Source of the DNA: Shinisaurus crocodilurus
Taxonomy: Eukaryota; Chordata; Lepidosauria; Squamata; Shinisauridae
DNA: 64,000 nucleotides
Direction of reading: 5' to 3'
Assembly: GCA_021292165.1 (NCBI GenBank)
Contig: CM037877.1
Coordinates: forward strand, 162,723,580-162,787,579
The position numbers were made by a program, and so were the translations under genes. The notes below the pieces were generated by a model. The model was given only the letters and a program-made list of their open reading frames with translations, made no database searches and was not told the origin of the DNA. Below, in pieces: positions 10,590 through 22,386 of this stretch (the first letter of the stretch is position 1; the number at the start of each line of letters is the position of its first letter).

Positions 10590-11263
10590 TGTCATGCCCC
10601 CACTGGAGGAATCCTCCTCTGAGGAGGAGCTAGAGCTCCCAGAGACAGCCAACACCAAGGAGCCACCTATGGCAGGGGACCTGGGGGAGCCTGGGCCCTC
10701 AGGTGAGATGACCATGGTTCTGTCCCCACAGGAAGAGGGAGGTTCTGCCTCTGAGGTGGAGGCTGGGCGACCACCTAGCTCCATAGAGCATCGTCCCTCA
10801 AGAGGCAGGCCATTAGGGCTCCTTTAAGGAGAAGTGCTAGAATAGAAAGAAGGACTCCTCAAGAAGAAGGGACTCCTTGGGAGCAAAGCCTGTAACGAAC
10901 TGCAGCTGAGCCCTGAGTTGGGCTCAGGAATCTCTGGCAATATAAGCCTGCAGCATCAGTCTAGCCATTGCTGGAAACAATGTCTTCTACCAGCTCCAGT
11001 GCCTTGTACGTCTGACCATGCTCCGTGATTAAACCTTTGTGCTACTGTCCTTGGACTCCTGCTTGACTCTGCTGCTTGGACTGCATATTGTATCTGACTG
11101 CTTATCTGCTTTTTGACCTTGGCTGCTCTTCAGACCTCTCTTTTGGAAATCTCCCTCTTGTCTGCTAAAACTGTGCCTTTAGCCATTGCCTGTTTATTGA
11201 TTTGCTTTTGGATTGCCCCTTAGTGTAACCTAACACTGAGCCTGATCCAGCCATAGCAAGACA
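10590..11263 (+). mobile_element. candidate solo LTR, 674 bp
   Basis: Starts TGTCATGCC and ends GCAAGACA, giving TGTC..GACA inverted termini. It is flanked by GGAGA / GGAGC (4 of 5 bp match). Inside are a TATA-like AATATAAGCC (about 10938) and a poly(A)-type ATTAAA (about 11029) in the expected order. The 5' half is open (10543-10827 frame) and translates to an acidic Glu/Ser/Pro-rich stretch crossing the left border. No internal domain or second LTR is present, so this would be a solo remnant of an LTR retroelement. Confidence 0.5.
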
Positions 11264-11282
11264 GGAGCCTACCCTCAAGATC

Positions 11283-11528
11283 CAGTGTGGTGTAGTGGTT
11301 AGAATGTTGGAGTGGGACTCAGAAGTTCTGGGTTCTAATCTCCATTCAGCCATGAAGCTCACTGGGTGACTTTGGCCTAACTCTTAGCCTAACCTATCTC
11401 ACAGGGTTGCTGTGAGGATAAAATAGAGAGGAGGAAGACCATGTAAGGAACCTCCTTGGGTTCCCTGCAAGTGGGGGGGGGGGGGAAGCAGGATATAAAT
11501 GTAAAAATAAACAAATAAATAAATAAAT
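11283..11528 (+). repeat. Sauria-type SINE
   Basis: Plus-strand copy: tRNA-like head GTGGTGTAGTGGTTAGAATG, B-box-like GGGTTCTAATC, tail CTCACAGGGTTGCTGTGAGG, then a G-run (11467-11484) and an (AAAT)n end. Confidence 0.85.
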
Positions 11529-11939
11529 GCATTCAGGTACAAATATGCAGCAGGCTCTTGTGCAAACAGCCTGAATGTATGGACCTTGGGATGAGGCCAG
11601 CACAGAGCTGGCTCTAGGTTTGAAGGGGCTCTGTGCAGGGTGCCCTCTGGTGGGTCCTCTCCTCTCCTTCACTGATGTGTCCTATTGGGCTTATGTGGTG
11701 GTGTGGCAGCAGCAGTGTGCCAGGCAGCTGGCATTTTAATTTCCCACAGTACCTCTAATGTAGCTGGCAAGCCCCTCACTGCTAGTCTGCTCACCACCAC
11801 CTGTCAGACCCCCAAAACCCACACTCTCTTAATCTCCCCCACCGCCACCAACCCCTTCAGGGTAACCAACTCAGACCACTCCTTTTAAGTTTTAAAGAGA
11901 AAACAAGTGTATTTATTTACAATCAAGGGTAGGGAAATA

Positions 11940-12109
11940 CCCGTATTTTTCCGTGTATAAGACGCCCCCATGTATAAGACGCCCCCCCACTGGGCAGTTT
12001 CGCAACCGCGCGGTTCTCTCCTCGGCTTACTTCCATGTATAAGACAACCCTCAATTTTTAGTCTAACAATTTTAGGAAAAAGTATAGTCCTATACATGGA
12101 AAAATACTG
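11940..12109. mobile_element. mariner/Tc1-type MITE
   Basis: Termini CCCGTATTTTTCCGTGTATA and TATACATGGAAAAATACTG are inverted, with TA on each side (11938-11939 and 12110-12111). GTATAAGACGCCCCC is repeated inside. The TA duplication and TIR fit mariner-like elements. Confidence 0.65.
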
Positions 12110-12141
12110 TAGATCATGGCAATAGGTTCTAAATGTTGACA

Positions 12142-12262
12142 ACTCTCTCTCTCTCTCTCTCTTTTCAGACCCCCCTCAGACTCCTCTCAACTCACTTCCG
12201 CAGCACTCTTCAAACTCCACTCAGACCTCTCTCTCTCTCTCTCTCTCTCCCTCTCTCTTCAG
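12142..12262. repeat. (TC)n tracts
   Basis: Two CT dinucleotide runs (about 12142-12163 and 12226-12260) separated by a related CAGACC..CTCAACTC segment. Confidence 0.8.
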
Positions 12263-12892
12263 ACAGCCCTCCTGAACAGCACCGCCCACAGTTTTTATAA
12301 CACAGGCTTCAAACCCCCCCCCCCTTTCTCACTCTCTCAGCCAATCAGCACACATCTCAACATTTCACACTCCTCTCACACTCCCCCCTCCCCTCACATA
12401 CTTATAGCTATAATGCTTTGCCCATGGGCAGGGGCGCGACAGTAGCGTTGTTCTGGGGTATCGTGGGAAAGTTAAATGGTGGCCATACCCAGCCATCCAG
12501 CATTACCTGGAGCACCAAGCTGCAGAAGAAAATTAAAGGGGGCTCAAAGGCAGGTGAAAGCTATAGGCCCTACCAGGATGTTGGGGCATTGGTAGGTGTC
12601 CAAGGATGCCAGGTGTTGATCTGGCAGCCATGACCCTGACATGCCCACATGTTAATTGCTACAAAGAACACGATGTTTGTATGGGGTCTTTGTACCTGGA
12701 TTAAGTGACCTCCTCCATTTACAAGAGAGAATTCTGTTATTCTGCCTAGAATTTATCATTGACTGCTCCTGATTAACTCTTCTTTTGTAGACATATTAAT
12801 TCCAGACAGGCGGCAAGTGTATGATAGTCCACTAAGCCTAATAAAACGTTAAACGCTTCCATGTATTTGCAGCCAAGTCAGCATGACAGTAT

Positions 12893-12975
12893 GTTCTCCT
12901 GCATTGAGCAGGGGGTTGGACTCGATGGCCTTATAGGCCCCTTCCAACTCTACTATTCTATGACTCTATGATTCA
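12893..12975 (+). repeat. CR1-like LINE 3' end
   Basis: CTGCATTGAGCAGGGGGTTG, GGCCTTATAGGCCCCTTCCA, then short terminal repeats TTCTATGACTCTATGATTC. This is the characteristic CR1 3' terminus; the rest of the element is absent. Confidence 0.7.
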
Positions 12976-12979
12976 TTTC

Positions 12980-14037
12980 AGGCTTTTGGAATTGACCTTT
13001 GCTCAGAGGAAGTACCACAAACTGTCACCAAAGGTTCCAGAACACAGAAAATTATGAGAGCAACACTGTTACTTCAGTCAGAATCCTATTTGATTTTTGT
13101 TTTTAATAAGAGGAGGAATGTGTCAGCAAAAACCTCTGCCCTTCAGCATTCCCTTGGCTACATTCTTTCGCCAAAATGAACCTTAGATATTTTTTGTTGT
13201 TCTTAAGAAAAATCCGAGGGATCATCAGTTTTGCGGTGCGGATAATGCTGCCCTCGGTGCACTTTGACCATAAGACATAGGGGAGTGTGTTTAATCATTT
13301 GGTGACAGAAAAAGTAGGAGAAAGGGAGGCGGTGGAGGGAGGTTGACTGATGTGGCTCTTCACTTCTGCCCTGGAATAGTTCCTTTAAAAGCATTATGCT
13401 TCAGCCTTCAGTTTAGTCCAACCTTGTTTTGGTACCATGCATTTTTGAGATTATGGCTGAGGCACGTATTTCATTTCCTAGGTCCACTCCTAAAAAACCC
13501 TATTACAACTATATCATTAGTTCCATTTACGAACATTTATCTTGTAAAGAACCATGATTTATTGTATCAGTGAACGTTCCGGGGCTTGCAGAGTGAGATG
13601 TGATGGCAGTTCGAAGTTTATAGAGTGACAGCCATTATCTTTCCTATGAGAACGAAGCCCTGGTGAGCTCTAAAATCCTTTCCTTACTGCTTTCACTCCA
13701 GAAACGTTCCTTTCCTACATATTGCTTTTTCTCCAGATTCGCCAATCTAACGCTAAAGAGTTCCAGTCAACTTCTTGTACCATTCTTGTCCCAAAGTTAC
13801 AGGATTGCTAAACTTTTATAATGTAAAACAGAAGATTTCTGTTTCAGTCTCTCCACTGGAGGCTATTACTGCTTGCCTATTTGATGCAGCTGTTTGGTTT
13901 GTTTATTATTGCTTCTATGCTCTTCTTTCATTGAGCTGATCTGTTTGATTCAATGGAGATCTTAAAAATTTGCCCAGCCAAGGTGGGGGGGGAAAAAGGC
14001 ATTTATGTTATTAACCGAGCATAATCTAGTGCACAGT
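12980..14037. other. no gene seen
   Basis: Unassigned AT-rich sequence. Short frames such as 13343-13573 show no protein features. It could contain conserved noncoding DNA, but that cannot be judged from one sequence. Confidence 0.4.
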
Positions 14038-14229
14038 TAGGAACATAGGAAGCTACCTTATACCGAGTCAGACGATTGGTCCATCTAGCCCAGTATTGTC
14101 AACACAGACTGGCAGCTGCTCTCCAGGATTTCAGGAGGCAGAATTCTTTCCTAGACCTACCTGGAGATGCCAGGGATTGAACCTGGGACCTTCTGCATGC
14201 AAAGCAGGTGTTCTGCCACTGAGCTACCC
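14038..14229 (-). repeat. tRNA-derived SINE
   Basis: On the minus strand: a tRNA-like head (GTAGCTCAGTGGCAGAACAC), B-box GGTTCAATCC, body with CATCTCCAGGTAGGTCTAGG, and tail ATAAGGTAGCTTCCTATGTT. Nearly full length; the head resembles a tRNA-Ala-type A box. Confidence 0.75.
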
Positions 14230-15450
14230 CACCCCTCCCTGGGTTACATGCACTCAAGTTCCAGTGGAATCAATGGGCTTGCACATGAAATGTGACTCAC
14301 GTGCTGGACTGTGACCACTCTTTCTAGAATGCATTGACCCGCCTTTATCTGTTTCATATATGCATCCCCACCCTTGTTCCAGAGGTGACATTCATTTGGC
14401 TAGGAGGTAAGAGTTCAGTATGTTGGGACAGGCATGGAGAGGTGAGTGGTCCCATCCACTTGAGATGAAGGGCTAACTGAGAAATGAGTCAATCCTGGGA
14501 CCTTTATTGCCGGTGGACGGCAGGATGGGGAGGCTACAGGACTGAGGAGTTGAAAGAGGATCAGCCAAGTTTTGACAGGAGAAGGTAGGCCACAAAACCC
14601 AGCTCCAGAATCTAGTTAGGAGGGTACCCAACACTACTTGGAGGGCTTGAGTGTCTGTAGTAATAAGGGACTTGTCTGATATAATTAATACATTGTTAAT
14701 AATATTTATTAAGTGACTAAAAAACTAGGCACTGGACAAAAATATGAATGATGGTGTTTCCTTTCTACGACAGGATTCTGCAGTTATTACATTGAATGCA
14801 TGACGGGGAGGGAGCAGAGCCGAAGAGCAAGATCACATGTACTGTTCCTGCTGCCAGCCTCGATGCCTGCATAGTCCTCTTCACATGAACAACTGTATGC
14901 CATTTATGACCCTGGGTTCAAGCATGAGTGGTTTCTCACCTGTGTAGAGAGAGCCCTGTGCACATAGGCCACTATGCAGACATTAAACTGAACCTGTGGA
15001 GATCCAGAGCAGGGATAGTGCATGTGATCCAGCGCTTCACCCTCATGCATTCAGAGAACCCTCCTAATTAATGTCAGCTTTTGTTGATTAGGTTTCTAGC
15101 TATTTCACACTTTCCTCTTCCCCCAAAACACGCACAGCTGTGGGCGGGGATAATTTTGCGAGTGGGGGGGGGAAGGAGCCGGAGGAGAGACTCACCTGAT
15201 CACATAGGGGCCAATACTAAGGGGCGGGGTGGCATGGGCCAATATTAGGCCCAGTGGCCCCACCCATAGCTTCTTTGTCCTTTTGCAGCTCCCTCCCTCC
15301 CTCCCTCCCTGTATACAGTGTGGGCTGCTCTGGTTGCCCGTTAGGGGGCGGAGTAGGAATTTTGGCTCATGCCTCTGATTGGCCTTAAAGGGAGGTGTGC
15401 GTATTTCACCTACTCCACACTGTAGCAGGATCAGGGTGTTGTTTTCATGC
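14230..15450. other. no gene seen
   Basis: Unassigned sequence; a (CCCT)n run lies at about 15290-15312. Frames here are short and compositionally ordinary. Confidence 0.4.
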
Positions 15451-15454
15451 AAGG

Positions 15455-15930
15455 TTCATTGTCTATTCAATTTGGTCGCATTTGGTATTTAGGCGTGTAA
15501 ATGTGGGTTAGGGAATAGATAGAGTTCGGTGAGCATCCATGGCACCTTTTAGGTGACAGGAGGGATCTGAGGCTTCACATAGCTGGGTCATTGGTCTGTT
15601 GGGGATCAGGACTGCCTGTGAGGCATTCGTGCCTCGGCAGCTTGTTGTCATGCGACTCCGAGAGGAGGCGACACTGCGAAGGCCTCCCAGCACTGTATGG
15701 TGTAAAATGGGGCAGTGGCGAAATGCAGCTCCACCCCTTCCGATTTTGGATGCATCGCCCAATGCACAGCAGTACTGGCCAGAGGGGCCAGAATTAGGGT
15801 AACCCGCACTCCCTCCCTTTACAGGTCCTTGAGTATCAATAAATGTGGCCCATTTAAACCCCATCTTGCTGTCTCGACTCTTTATTTCCACCTTTACGCT
15901 TGCAACCAGCATCTCAAAAAGGCACCCATG
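15455..15930 (+). repeat. LTR-like repeat, copy 1
   Basis: Shares with the reverse complement of 51597-51965 the blocks CGACTCC/GAGAGGG, AATGGGGC.GTGGCG-like sequence, GGGTAACCCGCACTCC, AATAAATGTGGCCCA and GTCTCGACTCTTTATTTCC. The AATAAA followed by a conserved 3' block resembles the R-U5 part of an LTR. I see no clear 5' border or target duplication. Confidence 0.4.
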
Positions 15931-16188
15931 TTGAGGCATTGTCCGTATTTATTTTAATCACTTGATTCAGTGGCTAAAACGAAGATTAATAATCAATCAA
16001 CAATTATTGACCTGGTTGGCAACACTATTTTTAAGACATTTCAACAAAATGAGAGCCAAACTACATCTTCTGTTAAATGCTTTTGGGCATTTGTATGCCT
16101 GCTTAAATAGCAGCCGTAGGTGGATAGGTGTGTGTGTGTGGGGGGCTGGCAGAGGCTGTTTTAGGGGGTGGCTCAATAGGGTTGTAGT

Positions 16189-16829
16189 CAGGACCGGTGC
16201 AGGGCAGTTTGGCGCCCCAGGCGAAAAAATATTTAGCGCCCCCCCCTCTCCAAAGCAGGAAAAAAAAAAAAACCTGCGCCGCCACCACCAGCCTACCTTC
16301 CCCCCCGCCCTGGCTGCGGCGGCGGCGGCGGCTGCTGCTGCTGCTGCTGCTGCCGCCTCCTCCTCCTCCTCCTCCTGAAGCGACGCGACGGGACCCCCGC
16401 GCTGTTTTTTGCCGGGGGAAACCATGGCAACAGGGCTGTTTAAGCCCTTCTGCCTTGGTTCCTCCCGCCAAAACAACGCGGGCGGGGCTCCGGAAGCGAT
16501 GCGACGAAGGTAGGTGACGGGGGGGTTGGGGGGGTGACGGGGGGTTGGCGATGGCGGTGGGAGGCGCAGCGGCAGCGAGCGGGTGGGCGGGGGGAGGCGC
16601 AGCGGCGAGCGGGCGAGCGAGCGGGCGGGTGGGCGGGGGGAAGCGCAGCGGCGAGCGAGCGAGCGGGCAGGCGGGGGGAGGCGCGGCGGCGGCAGGCAGG
16701 AGGGTGGGGAGGCGGAGGCCTGGCGGGGGCGGCGCAGCGGCGGCGAAGAGGAGCGCAGCGTTTCCGCGCCCTCTTCAGCCGCGCGCCCTAGGCAACCGCC
16801 TAGTTGGCCTAGCGGTAGCGCTGGCCCTG
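16189..16829. mobile_element. hAT-type element, 641 bp, with GC-rich interior
   Basis: Termini CAGGACCGGTGC and GCGCTGGCCCTG are inverted, with an exact 8-bp duplication GTTGTAGT (16181-16188, 16830-16837). Subterminal GGCGCCCC / GCCTAGTTGGCCTA motifs match the short sibling at 34778-34944. The middle (about 16270-16790) is CpG-dense, with (GCG)n, (CTG)n, (TCC)n and long G-runs. The 120- to 159-codon frames on both strands translate to Ala/Ser/Gly/Arg runs and are not genes. Confidence 0.85.
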
Positions 16830-16836
16830 GTTGTAG

Positions 16837-16895
16837 TCCTTCTCCTACTGATCATTATCGCTTGTGTTTTGTTTACAATTGGAGTAGATCAACAT
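16837..16895 (+). repeat. 59-bp exact direct repeat, copy 1
   Basis: Identical over 59 bp to 18597-18655 (starts tccttctcctactgatcatt, ends gagtagatcaacat). It starts on the last base of the target duplication of the hAT element to its left. Confidence 0.85.
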
Positions 16896-18465
16896 TTGGA
16901 GCCCTGAATTTCCGGGAGGCCATCTGCTGTCCATGGGCACTTGCTGAAATAAAGGTACAGGGCCCTGATGAATTCTGTTGCCTCTGATCCCCCTGGATTA
17001 GCTGGCTTTTGGCCCACAGGTGCTTCACCTCCTGCTGCCCCTCCCTTGAATCTTTCTGCCTGAGTGTTGTTGTTGTTTTCTGAAATCAAATGCCCTCCTC
17101 TCCCCTGTCCATACATCCCTTTTTACAAATAGGGGTGTCCTTAGGATACAGGGTCCTTTAAAGACACACACAGAGAGAGCTCATTAGGGCATATGTAAAT
17201 TAGCATATGCAAATGTGTGCCTCTTTTTTGTCCTGTGGGCCTGAACTCTGGATCTTCTAGAAACCCAACACCGCCCCTGGGTGATGGTCTGGATTATGAT
17301 CATGGCACAGGATGTGGGCAGAAAGGGTTAACCTTCCTCCATCTGAGCTGAAGTTCTGATCTAGATCAGGGGGCTCCATAGCTGTTATTTAATTAAACAC
17401 ACACATACAAATGCACTTAATGTATTAGGTCTCAGATATAAACATGAACAATGGAAGATTTCCCCCCCCCCCACTTGGAGGAAGTGCAACCCTAGGCCAA
17501 AAGGTCCCAGGGTGGGGGAATATTATATCTTTGGAGAAGCTGTGAAAGGAGATACTTACTTTGCCAAGAGGTGTTCCTCTTTTTAACAGCTTGGCAAGCT
17601 GCCTGAAAAGCAAGAGAAACACTTGGCATTGAACAGCAGAGCAGATAAAGCTTTGCAAGGCCTACAAGGGTTGTCAAGATTTCTGACTAAGCCCGGATCT
17701 CATCAAGGCCCATCTGCTCATTTCCATGGATCTTGTTACAATAGCACTAGATCAACAACATGTTTCCAATTTGTAAGGTTCTTTTGGCTTTAAATGCATT
17801 TAGTAACTAAAGCTTGTTCAGTATTTCTGTTTATACTGATGGTCTTTCCCTCTAGCTGTAACGTATACAGGTAGTTAGTTGCGAGGAGGGGGAGGGGGGG
17901 TCCATGGATCAGGCATGAGGTGGTGTGGTTCTCAAACCACAGCAGGATCCAGAGGAATGTTCATAAAGTAACTTATGCCTCAAGGGAGATGGGGTAACCA
18001 AGTTGTAACAAAGGAAGACTTCAGTACTGATGGAATGGGGTAAGTGTGACAAAAGGAATGGGGCAGGGGAGAATTTCAAAGCACAGCATACCTCAAGGTG
18101 GTCCCCAAGTACCTTCCTCTCTGTGCCACCACAATAGCTCGTGTGAGCTACTAGCTTGTTCTTGGCCTGCTCTATACTAGCCTGTTCGTCGTCAGTGCCA
18201 TCACTGCAGAGGGGCAAAGGGTACCACTGCAGCAACTGGTTCAACAGGAGTCCAGAAACACAATAGGGTCTCACCTGTTCTTATTAGTGATAGGTGAACT
18301 GACCCTGTCATAATTTGTAATTTGCTCTCTGAGTTACAAATTCAGCAATGTAAACTTGGATAAAAGTTCTCTGTTATGAGATTTCGATGTATGTTTGAAT
18401 TTTTGCACATGAGTGTTGCCAAACTGCATCTTGGGAACATGACATGCATAATATCACAAAAGTTG
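16896..18465. other. no gene seen
   Basis: Unassigned. A C-run at 17462-17472 and G-rich 17885-17900 are the only compositional features. The 121-codon minus frame at 17909-18274 has no recognisable domain. Confidence 0.4.
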
Positions 18466-18552
18466 ATGCCAGACTAAATCTGTTAGCCTTTAAGGTGCCA
18501 CAAGACTCTTTGTTGTTCTTGCTACACCAGACTAACATGGCTACCCTCTAGA
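18466..18552. repeat. dispersed repeat tail
   Basis: Contains TTAGCCTTTAAGGTGCCACA..AGACTCTTTGTTG and CAGACTAACATGGCTACCCT, a block I know as common in reptile genomes. A related piece is at 49640-49700. Class not determined. Confidence 0.4.
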
Positions 18553-18596
18553 ATGTTTTTCACCCTGTACATCATGACAACATGCATCATGATGCA

Positions 18597-18655
18597 TCCT
18601 TCTCCTACTGATCATTATCGCTTGTGTTTTGTTTACAATTGGAGTAGATCAACAT
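18597..18655 (+). repeat. 59-bp exact direct repeat, copy 2
   Basis: Exact duplicate of 16837-16895 lying 1,760 bp downstream; the flanks are unrelated (gatgca before, ggaacc after). Confidence 0.85.
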
Positions 18656-21600
18656 GGAACCACCACAGACAGAGGCAGTGGATCCAAGCTTTTAAACTGA
18701 TTAGTTCCTTTGGCAGAAAGTAATGTCATTCCGTGCATGTGCATAATTCCCTTCCATGCATGTGTATCGCACATGGAACTTTTGCATTTCCATCAGAAAC
18801 GAAAGGGTTACTCAAGCAACCAAGCATGCAGAAAGATGGCCCAGTCTGGCTGCTTACTCATGCCAACCATGCAGATGGCAGAGGTACAGAAAATTTAAAT
18901 TTATTCAATCTCAGTTTGAATTACAAATATATTAAAAGTTTGTTGTATACAAGCCCTGACTTTGGTCCATTAGAAAATTATGAACATACTAGACTTGACT
19001 TCCAAAGGAACTAATTTCAGGTTTCGGAGGCATCCCTATAGTTCTTATACAGCTGCCACTTCTGGTCTGGCTCTGTGTTGCTTGGACACAGGCTGTCCCT
19101 GATTTCCAGATCACCTCCAGATTTACAGCCCTCCCAGGAAGAACCCTACAGAGCACTGAAGGCAGCAAAGGCCCTCTCTTCAAAGGTCCCCTGCCATATT
19201 GGCAGCTGTTACTGCACAGGCCTTCCTTGTCTCTGTTCCTTGCTCTGTACATAGTGGTTGTAGGCTCTATTTTCTCCTCTGGGAAAAAGTGTTAGGGTAA
19301 GGAAAGAGGGTGGATAATGTGAGGTAGGATGTGCTTGTGCAAACTAAGGATTTGGGGGGTAAGGTATGTAGGGGATACAGAAATAATTTGAAGGATCCTT
19401 GCCCGATTGATCCTATCATTCAATTTGAAAGGTATCCTAGATGCCCTTGCCCAAATATAATAAGTTAACAATTTGAAAGGTATTCTGACTACCCTGCCAA
19501 ATTTGATCAGGTCTATTTTTCTTACCCTTCAAACAATTTTCTTTCTGTTGCTTGTTATAGCTAGCTAATGATTTTTCAAGTGGTTTGTATTTGGCAGAGA
19601 ATGGCACTAAACTTCAATTAGACAACAAAAGCAATTTTAAACTTACTTTTATTAAGTTATAGGAATAAATCAAGTTCAAACTAATACACTTAACTCCAAA
19701 GATACATAAAGGATACACAAAAGAAGATTTCAAACTTACAAATATTTTGCCGGTAAAGGACTACTTCCCTCAAGAATTCCCCAAGGCAACATGGTGGATT
19801 TCAATCTCACCTTGGTTTTGGAAGAAGTAGGCCCTGTGTGGTCAGACTTTATACCCCTTTCCTTTTGCACAATATCCTACAATCCACACCCATCACCATA
19901 TATGGAAGCCTTAATATTCTAAGCTTGCCGATTGGTCCTTTATTGGTGATCCAGCCCTCTTGGAGGACCCTTTGTCTATTCTTAAGGTCCCTCTTCTTGT
20001 GAGTAACAGTGATGTGATGCATACGTGATGTTTTCACTTTCCTATTTTATGGAAATGCCCCAAATTTCTTAACATGTTCTCAGCGGCTTTTACAGTATGC
20101 CTCTTTTTTCATGGAGCAAAACCCACAGCCACTTCTTGTCAAGTTCCTCTTGACATGAACTTGTACCTGTTTCTAAGTCACAACTAACCGTCAGAGAGCT
20201 TCAACTTCCAGACCCCCAACAAACTTTGGTTCAGCAATTCAGTACATACAGGCAACACCCTTAGCAAAGGCATTATATTAAGGCCAGTATAACCTGCTCT
20301 CTGGGCACAGAGTGGCTTGTCACCGCATCCCAGTGAAGAGGATAAAGGGCAATAGAGCCAGTGGCAACAATCAGCATGACTGGGAGTGGGCCCATGCCCC
20401 AATGCTCTCTGGGTGGGGTGGGGGGATGACCAGCGCTTGAGTTGACCCACCTGTGTGCTTCTTGGTTTGAATTTACTGAGCAGCAGCGGTGGGAGGGCAG
20501 GAAGCCACCACTTTGACACTTCCACAATACCCCAAAGGGATGCTAGCTCAGCCAGCATCAAAATGGTGGGTGGTTTGCAGATGCTTGCTGCAGGTTACAA
20601 CGTTGCCATAGCCACCATTAAGATCACAGAGTAGGTGGGTGGATGACCCCTGCATGGCATTTTGCTGTGGGTGGGGGGAGCTGTCATCTGGTGCCAGCCT
20701 TAGGAGGTAGCATAGCCTGTGCTCTGCTAAGGCTAGCAGTAGTAATTCAAGAATAAGTGGGAGAGAATTTGGCAGTATAGTTGCAATCGAGAAATAAATT
20801 TAAGTACTCCATTTTTGTCTCCCTGCCTTTATAGCTCATTTGTGTTTCCACCCACTTTCTGCCAACGGCAAATAGTTCCTCCTATTCATTGTTTGTTCCC
20901 TGGCGAGTGTCTTAACAACAGCTAGTGTTGAGCCTACAGTCACTATTGGATAAGAGAGTACCAGAAGAATTTGGTTGCCAAATAATTATAAAATCCAGTC
21001 ACCACATGGCCTCTTCATCTAATATTCTATACATAGAGTTGATTTGCATTATGCTTTATAACTATTGCAAAGGCGTATGTTTTTGTGTATGGAAAATGCA
21101 GTTTAGGCTTAAAAGAAACATGCCAGCTTCCCTCTAAATGAAACAGAGCTATAAGCAACTTCTCCGTATTCTTCTGAATAGTTGAGGGTTGTGTGGTTGT
21201 TTTTAAACTTAACCTTTCATTGAACTAATGAAAGATTTAGTTAGGCAAGTGTGTAGGTTTAAAGAAGGTCAAGTTGCTGTTTTAATCAAGTCACTTTGCC
21301 AAATATTTACTAAAATAGGACAGATGCTTGTAAAAGTATAAATAGTTGGTTACTTGCTTAAATAAAAAGATCCTTACCACCCTTATTTGGTATAGTCCTT
21401 TGATAGTGTTTATCTTTTAAAAAAACAAAAAGAACAAAAAATAGGAGAGTTTCCATTGTAGATTCTAGTAATAAAAAAAGGAAACATTGCCAGAAAGAAA
21501 TTAGTTATCTATCCTATAAATGTTGATGCATAGCACACAGCTTTGTTACGTTCTGATCTGCTATAAACATGTCAGCCATGAAACTTGCTAATAAAATATT

Positions 21601-22130
21601 TGTTTAGTGGTAAGTATGCTATAGTTGTGATGTGTGCAACCAAACACTTCACAGCATTGAGATATTCAAATAGAAGGGGGGGGGGGGAAACATGGTAGGG
21701 GAAAACTCAGTTCTTAATGTATAGTAAGTAACCGAAGGTTGTTGTGTGTTTTTAAATGTTTTCATGTCAAACTAGTTATTAAGATGGGTCAACAAAACAT
21801 TATCTCCAATTTTTACACTGACAGAGATATTTTCAATTCTGATGAAAGACTTGAACAAATGCCATTCTCCAGCTGTACGTGTCGAGTAACATGTACAGTG
21901 TTTACAAACATTGGGCAGGATCCAAAAAGGACTCCATGCACACACTGTGTGCGTATGTATGTGTGAACTGCCGATTTCCCCTTTCCTGTGGCAGTTTCTT
22001 GTGCTTTATGGAATGCCATTTCAGAGGCTCCCCTAACCTTTGCAGATGATGTTTTACTGGGCATGGGAGTGGTTGTCACTGGAAGTCTGAAAGGCCTCCA
22101 GTGTCCATGACGTAGACCAGCCTCCCCCAA
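18656..22130. other. no gene seen; possible antisense LTR inside
   Basis: Mostly unassigned. Between about 19630 and 20165 the minus strand has a CCAAT box (ACCAATCGG, about 19932), a TATA-like motif (GGTATAAAGT, about 19850) and AATAAAAG (about 19650) in LTR order, without definable ends. A G-run lies at 21677-21687. Codon frames are short and unconvincing. Confidence 0.35.
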
Positions 22131-22132
22131 AC

Positions 22133-22386
22133 TTGTATTTATTTATTTATTTATTTTATTATGTTTATATACTCCGCCTTTTTTCCTGAAAGGAACCCAA
22201 GGCGGCTTACATAATCCTCCTCCTTCTCTCCCATTTTATCCTCACAACAACCCTGTGAGGTAGGTTAGGCTGAGAGTCAGTGACTGGCCCAAAGTCACCC
22301 AGTGAGTTTCATGGCCGAGCAGGGACTAGAACCCGGATCTCCTGAGTCCCAGTCCAACACTTTAACCACTACACCGCACTGGCTCT
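22133..22386 (-). repeat. Sauria-type SINE
   Basis: Full-length minus copy: (TTTA)n end at 22133-22155, body with the GCCGCCTTGGGTTCC complement, and tRNA-like head ending GCCAGTGCGGTGTAGTGG (revcomp) at 22386. Confidence 0.85.

Larger units (their letters stand above)
11886..12430 (-). mobile_element. candidate LTR, antisense, split by a MITE
   Basis: On the minus strand: a CCAAT box (GATTGG at about 12340), a TATA-like TATAAAAA (about 12292), CT-rich tracts, then AATAAATA (about 11913). The same order appears at 6095. The mariner-like MITE at 11940-12109 interrupts it. Borders are not resolved. Confidence 0.3.

Noticed and set aside
15997..16517. 106- to 159-codon frames on both strands with Ala/Ser/Glu runs
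   Set aside because: They are translations of (GCG)n, (CTG)n and (TCC)n repeats inside a hAT element with a precise target duplication.
16534..16987. Gly/Arg/Ala-rich frames and a CpG island suggesting a gene promoter
   Set aside because: The CpG-rich block lies inside the hAT borders 16189-16829 and the frames have no non-repetitive content. An island function is kept only as a finding.
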